Shown here piece after piece: positions 15,209-21,118 of a DNA stretch of 21,118 nt. Each line of letters begins with the position of its first letter. Position 1 is the stretch's first letter. The stretch comes from CAZWVR01 sp964637235 (GTDB lineage Bacteria > Bacteroidota > Bacteroidia > Bacteroidales > S143-33), in contig CAZWVR010000035.1 in assembly GCA_964637235.1 (NCBI GenBank), positions 1-21,118 of the forward strand, read 5' to 3'. The notes beneath the pieces were generated by a model. It had not been told where the DNA came from. It did no database searches and worked only from the letters and a program-made list of their open reading frames with translations. Both the position numbers and the translations under genes were made by a program.

Positions 15209-16331
15209 GGTTATCTTTTACTTTTTCAAAAAAAGATTTGTTTTTATTGGGATTAAAATTAGGAGAATTTCTCAATTTTTCAAAAATCTTTTTTTCTTCT
15301 TTTGAGATATTTTTAGGCACAAAAAGGTTAATTTTTACAAGCAGATCGCCTTTTTTTCTGTATTGATAATGAGGCAAACCTTTATTTTTTATTCTAATAA
15401 TTTTTGCGGGGTCTGTTCCTGGTTCTATTTTAAGTTTTATTTCTTTATCGACAGTAGGAACTTGCACAGTTGTTCCGAGAATGATGTCAGGAATACCTAA
15501 ATTTAGTGTGTATATTAGATCTAATCCATCTCTTTTGAGTTGGGGGTGAGGAATTTCTTGGAAGCTTATTATTAAATCTCCTGGGATACCGCCTTTTGGA
15601 GCGGCATTACCTTTTCCACGGAGAGTTAATTGATGATTATCAGTGACGCCTGGTGGAATATCAAATTCGATGATTTCTTCGCTTTTGATTATACCTTGTC
15701 CTGCGCAGTATGGACAAGGTTCTTTTGGGATACGACCTTCGCCATGGCAAGTAGGGCATTCAAATCTTTGTGTTACAGTACCGAAGATGCTGTATGTACT
15801 TTGTGATATATATCCACGACCTTGGCAAGTATGGCAAGTTATGAATTCATTATTTTTAGCACCGGTTCCATTGCAGTGTGAGCAAGGAACGTATTTTTTT
15901 AATTTGATTTTTTTGCCTTTGACGCCATTAGCAATATCTTTTAAAGTCAGTTTGATAGTTATTCGTATATCTGAGCCACGTCTTTTACGTTTTGTATTTG
16001 AATAACCACTGAAGCCAAAGTCTGTACCGAAAACTTCCGAAAAAATATCCTCTACTTGGCTAAAAAAGTCTTCCGCAGATGAATATGAAGCATTGAAGCC
16101 ACGATTTTTTAATCCTTGATATCCGTATCTATCGTATATTGCTCTTTTTTTGTCATCGCTTAGAATTTCGTATGCTTCGCTAATTTCTTTAAATTTTTCT
16201 TCGGCTTCTTTATTACCGGGGTTTTTATCTGGGTGGTATTTTATAGCGAGACGTCTATATGCTTTTTTTATTTCTTCTTTTGTTGCGTTTCTATTTACTC
16301 CAAGTATTGCGTATAGATCTTTTTCTTCCAT
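15198..16331 (-). CDS. dnaJ: Chaperone protein DnaJ (type I Hsp40)
   Basis: DnaJ (377 aa) stimulates the DnaK ATPase and delivers unfolded clients. The J domain (about 5-70) holds HPD at 33-35. A short, only weakly Gly/Phe-rich linker (79-112) follows. The zinc-finger domain has four repeats, at Cys150 (CSHCNGTG), Cys166 (CHTCQGRG), Cys192 (CPTCHGEG) and Cys206 (CPYCAGQG). Two C-terminal beta domains close the protein. All functional residues are intact and length is standard. It follows grpE by 122 bases containing a strong inverted repeat. dnaK is not in the window. Confidence 0.97.
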   Translation of the reverse strand: MEEKDLYAILGVNRNATKEEIKKAYRRLAIKYHPDKNPGNKEAEEKFKEISEAYEILSDDKKRAIYDRYGYQGLKNRGFNASYSSAEDFFSQVEDIFSEVFGTDFGFSGYSNTKRKRRGSDIRITIKLTLKDIANGVKGKKIKLKKYVPCSHCNGTGAKNNEFITCHTCQGRGYISQSTYSIFGTVTQRFECPTCHGEGRIPKEPCPYCAGQGIIKSEEIIEFDIPPGVTDNHQLTLRGKGNAAPKGGIPGDLIISFQEIPHPQLKRDGLDLIYTLNLGIPDIILGTTVQVPTVDKEIKLKIEPGTDPAKIIRIKNKGLPHYQYRKKGDLLVKINLFVPKNISKEEKKIFEKLRNSPNFNPNKNKSFFEKVKDNLGI

Positions 16332-16385
16332 GTTTTTATTTTTTTCATTGAAATTTATTCGTCTCTTTTAGTTAAATGAAAAAGC

Positions 16386-16448
16386 TTAGGGGGACTAAAA
16401 TTAGTTATTTTTCGTTTATAATTTTCAGAGGAGAATTTTAGTCCCCCT
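16386..16448. repeat. 16-bp perfect inverted repeat between grpE and dnaJ
   Basis: TAGGGGGACTAAAATT (16386-16401) is exactly complementary to AATTTTAGTCCCCCTA (16433-16448), with a 31-base spacer. On the minus strand the right arm is followed by AGC and TTTTT, so it could act as an attenuating terminator that lowers dnaJ output relative to grpE, or as an mRNA processing or stabilising stem. It begins 5 bases after the grpE stop codon. It shares the 11-mer TCCCCCTAAGC with the left end of the window. Confidence 0.75.
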
Positions 16449-16453
16449 ATAAA

Positions 16454-17104
16454 TCAACTGCCAATTATTACCTTAGCGTGTCTTATAACTTTACCGTTTA
16501 AAAGATAGCCTTTTTGCATTACTTCTACTACTTTACCTTTTTGTTGTTCGTCTTCTACTGGTTTTTGTCCTACTGCTTCATGTAGATCTGTATCCAGAGG
16601 TTTACCCAGGGCTTCAATTTCTTGCAGACCTTGTTGTTTTAGATAGTCTTTCAGTCCTTTATATATAAGATTCACGCCGTCTTTGATAGCTTTAATGTCG
16701 TTGGTATTTTCGATAGATGCCAGAGCTCTTTCGAAATTATCGATTATTTCTAATAGCCCTTTGATAACATTTTCGCCAGCGGTTTTTACCAGTTCCATTT
16801 TTTCTTTTAGAGTTCTTTTGCGATAGTTTTCGTATTCTGCCATTAGTCTAAGATACTTATCTTTGAGTTCTTCATATTGTTTTTTGCATTCAGAGAGTTG
16901 TTCTTTTAGTTCTTTTGTTTGGTTTTGTTTTTCTTTTGTTTGTTGCTGTTTTTTGTGAGTATGTTCTTGTTTTGTATTTTTGTTTTGTTGTTTTTGGGTG
17001 CTATTTTCTTCTTTTTGCCTGTTTTGGTTGTTAGAGGGTTGTTCTTTATTGTTTTGTTTTTCTTGGTTTAGAGACTCGTCTTTAATAGGTATTTGTTTTT
17101 TCAT
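16454..17104 (-). CDS. grpE: Nucleotide exchange factor GrpE
   Basis: GrpE releases ADP from DnaK. From the ATG at 17102-17104 the protein has 216 aa; an in-frame ATG at 17140 would add 12 residues, and I cannot exclude it. The first ~70 residues are a low-complexity Gln/Lys/Asn/Glu-rich tail. Then comes the long dimerisation coiled coil (KYLRLMAEYENYRKRT and following), and the C-terminal beta domain with LGKPLDTDLHEAVGQ and the terminal GKVIRHAKVIIG, the family signature. It heads the grpE-dnaJ-lipoprotein unit. A TATTTTG sequence (17126-17132, minus strand) resembles a -7 element short by one base. Confidence 0.95.
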   Translation of the reverse strand: MKKQIPIKDESLNQEKQNNKEQPSNNQNRQKEENSTQKQQNKNTKQEHTHKKQQQTKEKQNQTKELKEQLSECKKQYEELKDKYLRLMAEYENYRKRTLKEKMELVKTAGENVIKGLLEIIDNFERALASIENTNDIKAIKDGVNLIYKGLKDYLKQQGLQEIEALGKPLDTDLHEAVGQKPVEDEQQKGKVVEVMQKGYLLNGKVIRHAKVIIGS

Positions 17105-17197
17105 TTTTTCATTTTTTTGATTAGCCAAAATATTTATCAAAATTTTTGCCAGTAGTGAAATAGTGTCAGTTTTTCTTTTTTTTAAGACAAAAAGACA

Positions 17198-18556
17198 TTA
17201 AAATAGCCAGCCCAAGCCTATATACATTCCTGAGGAGCCATCTTGTTTATTATTAGCGATACCATAGTCCACTGCTACAATAAAGTTTTCGTTCATAGCA
17301 ATTCTAAAACCGCCGCCGTATCCGATATGAAATTTTGTAAGTTCTTTTTTTGAGAAGTTAAAATATTTTTCTGAATTTAAGACAGAGGCGGGTATATCGT
17401 TAGTATTGAATTTATAAGGTTGTAGGACCATACCTCCGTCAAGGAATGAGCTAAGAGCGATGTAGAAGTTTTGTTTTATGAATCTAAAATCTATGATTCT
17501 CCATCTGAGTTCGGCATTTTCAAAGAATACGGCGTCGGCGACGATTCGATTTCTGAGTATTCCTCTAATAGTTTTTGCACCTCCGAAAGCATTTTGTATA
17601 TCTCCATTAGTGAAGTCTGTATTAAAGTAGAATGGCAGCATATAATATGGGACTTGCCCAGCTATTTTTCCGCTATATACCAGTCTATATGCGAAAAAGA
17701 GGTGTTTTTTTATTAGGGTAAAATATTGTCTATGAGTAATAGATATTTGTAGATATGGTTTTTGAGCGATTGGCATTCCGCCAATAAGTACGATATCGTC
17801 CCATAGACCTTTTGTAGGGAGAGCTTCGTTATCGCGGGTATCGTAGATAAGTCCGCCTTTAAGCAATATGACGTTACCGCCGTGTATTTCGGATTGTTTA
17901 AATATTCCCCATTGTTGATATAGTTCATAAAGTCCGGGTACGGAATCGTGAGAGGGTAGCATTTCTTGGGGTTTTTTACCTTTGTTTAGTTTATCTATAT
18001 CTACGGAGTTTATATGCATTCCAAAGTAGTTTAAACCCCAGAAAGCTCTGAAATGTTTACTGGTAATAGGAAGTTGGAAGTCTGTTGAGATTCTGAAAAG
18101 TTTGCGTTCGTGTCTGTAAAACATTCTAGTTTTGTAGTTTGGGTCATTAGTATTTTCCCAGCTATGATGGTATATAGCTTGATATCCGTTAAATCCGTAG
18201 AAGTCGAGAGCTTGTTCACCGTAGAAACCGATTTCGCCGAGGAATCTTATTTTTGTATTTAAGAAAGCTTTATCGTCGTATTGTATTCTATATGTTTCGC
18301 TGCCTTTTGTGGTTCTACTTGCTTCTAAATATATTGAACGTAAGTAATCTGGGTATAGAGAGCCATCACCCCAGTCGTATATATATCCGATAACGCCATA
18401 TCTAAATCCTACGTCAGAGTCGTATGATAGGGCAGGGAGTGCTCCGCCGAATTTCCACCCCGTAGGGATAGTTTTTTCAGTTGCAGTTTTTTCTTGGGCA
18501 GATAAAAAAGAAATTGATAATACTATAAAGGCTAAGAGTAAAATTGTTTTTTTCAT
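17198..18556 (-). CDS. Outer-membrane beta-barrel, BamA/TamA (Omp85) superfamily
   Basis: A 452-aa protein with a Sec signal peptide (about 1-20, ending SFLSAQ) and a mature part made almost entirely of alternating aromatic/polar beta strands ending in Phe (GLGWLF), the outer-membrane insertion signal. Recognisable Omp85-barrel motifs are GGLIYDTRDNEALPTKG (strand and loop repeat of the surface-antigen family) and the TIRGILRNRIV stretch, equivalent to the conserved R-G of the L6 hairpin. The N-terminus is too short for POTRA repeats, so it is a POTRA-less barrel, unlike BamA itself. It is preceded by a lipoprotein gene only 4 bases upstream, suggesting a barrel-lipoprotein pair. Substrate or role is unknown. 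Confidence 0.8.
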   Translation of the reverse strand: MKKTILLLAFIVLSISFLSAQEKTATEKTIPTGWKFGGALPALSYDSDVGFRYGVIGYIYDWGDGSLYPDYLRSIYLEASRTTKGSETYRIQYDDKAFLNTKIRFLGEIGFYGEQALDFYGFNGYQAIYHHSWENTNDPNYKTRMFYRHERKLFRISTDFQLPITSKHFRAFWGLNYFGMHINSVDIDKLNKGKKPQEMLPSHDSVPGLYELYQQWGIFKQSEIHGGNVILLKGGLIYDTRDNEALPTKGLWDDIVLIGGMPIAQKPYLQISITHRQYFTLIKKHLFFAYRLVYSGKIAGQVPYYMLPFYFNTDFTNGDIQNAFGGAKTIRGILRNRIVADAVFFENAELRWRIIDFRFIKQNFYIALSSFLDGGMVLQPYKFNTNDIPASVLNSEKYFNFSKKELTKFHIGYGGGFRIAMNENFIVAVDYGIANNKQDGSSGMYIGLGWLF

Positions 18557-18560
18557 AATA

Positions 18561-19349
18561 TTAATTTTTTTGGCAATTTATATTTAAAAAATTTGAATTC
18601 CAACAGTGCCATATAGAATCTTTAAAAAAGTAATAATCTTTTATCATTCCTTTTTTTGTTTGATCTATTTTTATATAAAATTTTTCGTTTTTTCTTTTAT
18701 CATATTCTTTTATTCTAATTTTATAAAATTCTGTGTCTAAATTACTGATAATTAAGCAATTATTATAGTTTAAGGAATTTGTATCAATAATTATAAATTG
18801 TTTTTTATATAGAGTATCGATATATTTTGCGTGCCAAATTATTTTAATTTTTTTTATGGGGCTGTATTTATTATTGTAAAAAATCCAGTATCCTTCGCGA
18901 TAAGCAGTATCGCATTTACCTGTAAATAGGCGTTTTTGGTAATTATTTTTGACAGAAAAAGCTTCCCAATATATAGAGTCAGAGAGAAGTGTTCCGTATA
19001 ATTTTAATTTGTAGTTTTGAGAATTATACATAACATTATATTCCCAGAGCCAAGTATTATTAGCGAAATATGAACATTCGGCGGAATAAGCATTCAGTAG
19101 AGCATAATAAGCGAGTGGGGTTTGTTGTTTTATAAAAGTTTGCCAGATATTAAAATTTTTTGCTGCTATAAAAGCATTTATTTTTGTAGTGTCTTGATAT
19201 TGAGGTAATTGCATTAGAGGTTTTAGGTCATCGTCATTAATTGTGAATGTCCATATATGAGGGAGAGGTATTGGTATTTCAGTTTTATTTTTCTTGCAGC
19301 TTAAATTTATTAAGATGATTAAAGCTACTAAAAGAGCAGTTTTTTTCAT
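18561..19349 (-). CDS. Uncharacterised lipoprotein (262 aa)
   Basis: A predicted lipoprotein with MKK, a hydrophobic core and lipobox I-N-L-S-C (Cys18), followed by KKNK. The mature portion is rich in Tyr, Trp, Asn and Lys and appears to be beta-rich, with repeated W/Y-x-x-x-Y stretches (WEYNVMYN, YREGYWIFYNNKY). The GYWIFYNN pattern recalls the MORN-like or toxin-antidote-type W-x-x-Y/F-Y repeats seen in some Bacteroidota lipoproteins, but I cannot confirm a family. It sits 15 bases after the next lipoprotein gene and 4 bases before the Omp85-like gene, so the three are almost certainly co-transcribed and may function together at the outer membrane. Confidence 0.75.
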   Translation of the reverse strand: MKKTALLVALIILINLSCKKNKTEIPIPLPHIWTFTINDDDLKPLMQLPQYQDTTKINAFIAAKNFNIWQTFIKQQTPLAYYALLNAYSAECSYFANNTWLWEYNVMYNSQNYKLKLYGTLLSDSIYWEAFSVKNNYQKRLFTGKCDTAYREGYWIFYNNKYSPIKKIKIIWHAKYIDTLYKKQFIIIDTNSLNYNNCLIISNLDTEFYKIRIKEYDKRKNEKFYIKIDQTKKGMIKDYYFFKDSIWHCWNSNFLNINCQKN

Positions 19350-19364
19350 TATCTATTTTTAATT

Positions 19365-19895
19365 TTATTTTAAATATATTTTAAATCCAGGCTTATATCC
19401 ATATACTTCGCCTGTGTTGTCTCTTAGTTCATATCCGAATATTATGCTTTTGACTCTTTTGTAGAATCTATCGTTTAGGGTATCGAAATACCATTCTTCT
19501 TCAAATTGTAGCTTGCCAACTTTTGAGAGAGGATATCGTTTATAAAGGGCTTTTATTGAATCAACTGGGATAATTGTATCGGTTAGGTATTGATGAGCTT
19601 TAAGTTCCCCACTTATGACTTTATGGAATAAAATATCAATAAGTTTTTGTCTATCAGTATTTTGGAGGCATTCTTTTGTCCATTCGTCATCGTTAGGAGC
19701 TTTTACTATGACGTCGTAGGTTATAGGATATGCAATTACGGTTAGGGGAGTATTACTGTCTGTGGTTATTTTAGGGAATATTTCTTGTAGAGGAATTTGT
19801 TTAGTATTTTTTTGCTGATTGTTATCTATTTTTTTTTGACAAGAAAAGGTAAAAATTATAATTATTGAAATAAATAGCAATTTTCTAATTCTCAT
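19365..19895 (-). CDS. Uncharacterised lipoprotein (176 aa)
   Basis: Predicted lipoprotein from the ATG at 19893-19895, giving MRIRKLLF, a hydrophobic core and lipobox T-F-S-C (Cys19). The alternative ATG at 19919 adds eight polar residues that would weaken the signal peptide. After a Gln/Lys/Asn-rich linker the mature domain contains PITYDVIVKAP, DEWTKECLQNT, then LFHKVISGELKAHQYL and FEEEWYFDTLNDRFYKRVK. The last pattern (E-x-W-Y-F-D followed by an aromatic-rich strand) distantly recalls GldN/PorN-like proteins of the type IX secretion system. I regard that as a weak hint, not an assignment. It is 75 or more bases downstream of proS and heads the lipoprotein-barrel group. Confidence 0.7.
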   Translation of the reverse strand: MRIRKLLFISIIIIFTFSCQKKIDNNQQKNTKQIPLQEIFPKITTDSNTPLTVIAYPITYDVIVKAPNDDEWTKECLQNTDRQKLIDILFHKVISGELKAHQYLTDTIIPVDSIKALYKRYPLSKVGKLQFEEEWYFDTLNDRFYKRVKSIIFGYELRDNTGEVYGYKPGFKIYLK

Positions 19896-19994
19896 AGTGT
19901 TTGCGTTTATTGTTTTCATTAAAATATAGGATATTTCACAATAAAAGTCAAGGTTTAAGTGCTAAAAAGAGTAAATTTTAATTTATTAGGCTGA

Positions 19995-21118
19995 TTAGTA
20001 AGCTTTTGCAAATAAGACTCTTTTATCAGAAGGTTTACCTGTTAGTATATCTTTACCGTGTTCAGTTTTTGCGTCAAGAGGTATAAGGCGAATAGTTGCT
20101 TTTGTAAGTTCTTTAATTTTTGCTTCTGTTTCTGGGGTTCCGTCCCAGTGAGCATAAATGAATCCGCCTTTATTTTCTATTATGTTTTTAAAATCTTCCC
20201 AGTTATCGACGTAGTGAGTATTTTTTTCTCTGAAATCCAGTGCTTTTTTGAAAATATTTTTTTGTATTTCATCTAAGAGTTGTTCTATTATTTCTGCAAT
20301 ATTATTGAGTGGATAAATTTTTTTCTCTAAGGTATCCCTTCTTGCAATTTCTACTTGTTTAGCCTCCATTTCTTTGGCACCTATTGAAATTCTGATGGGA
20401 ACTCCTTTCATTTCGTATTCTGCGAATTTCCAGCCGGGTTTATGTTTATCATCATCGTCAAATTTAACTGTAATGCCTTTATCTTTAAGTACTTTTATAA
20501 TTGGCTGAGCGTATTCCCTAACTTTTTCCAGTTGTTCTGTTTTTTTGTATATAGGAATGATTACTACTTTAAGTGGAGCGATTTTAGGAGGTAGAATAAG
20601 GCCATTATCGTCAGAATGTGTCATAATCATAGCGCCAATTAGTCTAGTTGATACTCCCCAAGAAGTAGCCCATACATATTCTTGTTTTCCGTTTTTATTC
20701 AGGAATTTTACATCAAATGCTTTTGCGAAGTTTTGTCCTAAGAAGTGAGCTGTACCGGCTTGGAGGGCTTTTCCATCTTGCATAAGGGCTTCTATTGTAT
20801 AAGTTTCTACGGCACCGGCAAAACGTTCGGTTTCAGATTTCACGCCGATAATTACCGGCATAGCTAGGAAATCTTCGACGAAATTTTTATAAAGATGTAT
20901 CATTTTAATGGCTTCTTCTTTTGCTTCTTCTGCGCTTTCGTGGGCTGTATGACCTTCTTGCCATAGGAATTCAGCTGTTCTTAGAAATAGTCTTGTTCTC
21001 ATTTCCCATCTAACGACATTAGCCCATTGGTTAATTAAGATTGGCAGGTCTCTATATGATTGTATCCATTTTTTATACATATTCCAGATAATGGTTTCTG
21101 AGGTTGGTCTTACGATGT
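19995..21118 (-). CDS. proS: Prolyl-tRNA synthetase, archaeal/eukaryotic-like type (5' end beyond window)
   Basis: The C-terminal 373 residues of a class II aminoacyl-tRNA synthetase. The open frame runs to the right edge, where the residues just before the internal Met at 21080 read VRPTSETIIWN, the proline-binding T-x-E motif region. Motif 2 (NVVRWEMRTRLFLRTAEF) and the QEGHTAH stretch follow; motif 3 lies near GVSTRLIGAMIM. No ~180-residue editing insertion is present between motifs 2 and 3, and the protein ends in the terminal RVLFAKAY with C-terminal Tyr, so this is the archaeal/eukaryotic-like form. In the C-terminal domain the cysteines that bind zinc in many relatives are absent (HWDGTPETE, ATIRLIP, DILTGKPS). 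Confidence 0.96.
   Translation of the reverse strand, partial: IVRPTSETIIWNMYKKWIQSYRDLPILINQWANVVRWEMRTRLFLRTAEFLWQEGHTAHESAEEAKEEAIKMIHLYKNFVEDFLAMPVIIGVKSETERFAGAVETYTIEALMQDGKALQAGTAHFLGQNFAKAFDVKFLNKNGKQEYVWATSWGVSTRLIGAMIMTHSDDNGLILPPKIAPLKVVIIPIYKKTEQLEKVREYAQPIIKVLKDKGITVKFDDDDKHKPGWKFAEYEMKGVPIRISIGAKEMEAKQVEIARRDTLEKKIYPLNNIAEIIEQLLDEIQKNIFKKALDFREKNTHYVDNWEDFKNIIENKGGFIYAHWDGTPETEAKIKELTKATIRLIPLDAKTEHGKDILTGKPSDKRVLFAKAY

Noticed and set aside
15643..16005. 120-codon plus-strand open frame inside dnaJ
   Set aside because: It is antisense to the zinc-finger region; its composition reflects the complement of CxxCxGxG repeats and shows no independent gene signals.
16900..17060. Low-complexity repeat in the grpE 5' part as a tandem DNA repeat
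   Set aside because: The DNA is an irregular run of codons for Gln, Lys, Asn and Glu without a fixed period; it is the disordered N-terminal tail of GrpE.
1..21118. CRISPR arrays, insertion sequences, prophage or integrative element
   Set aside because: No regularly spaced repeats, transposase or integrase genes, or target-site duplications around an element were seen. The tRNA-His 3' end is not duplicated nearby.

Overview
This AT-rich window reads as a chromosomal segment of a Bacteroidota bacterium, broadly Bacteroidales- or Marinilabiliales-like; I cannot place it more finely. Five lines of evidence support this. Most intergenic starts carry a TAnnTTTG-type -7 element with a TTTG/TTG -33 element 19 to 21 bases upstream, the Bacteroidota primary-sigma pattern. 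Starts are preceded by A-rich rather than GGAGG ribosome sites. There are many short lipoproteins with a Cys lipobox. A sensor protein joins TPR repeats to a PAS module. Protein-level resemblance in Nqr, SQR and ProS fits as well. No phage, transposase, integrase or CRISPR array is visible, and all genes look intact.

Layout from left to right. A terminator-like hairpin at 13-45 is followed by the complete minus-strand operon nqrA-B-C-D-E-F (5892 down to 78), encoding the Na+-pumping NADH:quinone oxidoreductase. Upstream of nqrA lies a 357-base non-coding region holding a perfect TTGAT-N4-ATCAA (FNR/CRP-type) palindrome and a long A/T stem. Next comes a solitary DpnA-like adenine methyltransferase. 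Then a minus-strand pair: a sulfide:quinone oxidoreductase-family flavoprotein and a 57-residue unannotated membrane-associated protein, closed by a strong terminator. An alpha/beta hydrolase (minus) and a POT-family peptide transporter (plus) are divergently transcribed from recognisable promoters. tRNA-His(GTG), with its own promoter, lies almost back-to-back with the end of a TPR-PAS membrane sensor. That sensor diverges from a Fur-family regulator across a very compact shared promoter.

The right part is one long minus-strand run: proS (cut by the window edge), two uncharacterised lipoproteins, a BamA/TamA-like outer-membrane barrel, grpE, dnaJ and a small lipocalin-like lipoprotein whose TTG start overlaps the dnaJ stop. 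A 16-bp perfect inverted repeat lies between grpE and dnaJ.

Functionally, the left half centres on the quinone pool. Nqr feeds electrons from NADH while exporting Na+, and the SQR-family enzyme would feed electrons from sulfide. Nqr needs covalent FMN on NqrB and NqrC, but no ApbE flavin transferase is encoded here. The right half combines envelope biogenesis (barrel, lipoproteins) and protein folding (GrpE/DnaJ). I see no clear new multi-gene system. The observations most worth following are the SQR-linked 57-residue protein, the FNR-type site before nqr, the kinase-less TPR-PAS protein, the unusual tRNA-His end, and the GC-rich inverted repeats that share sequence between the two ends of the window.
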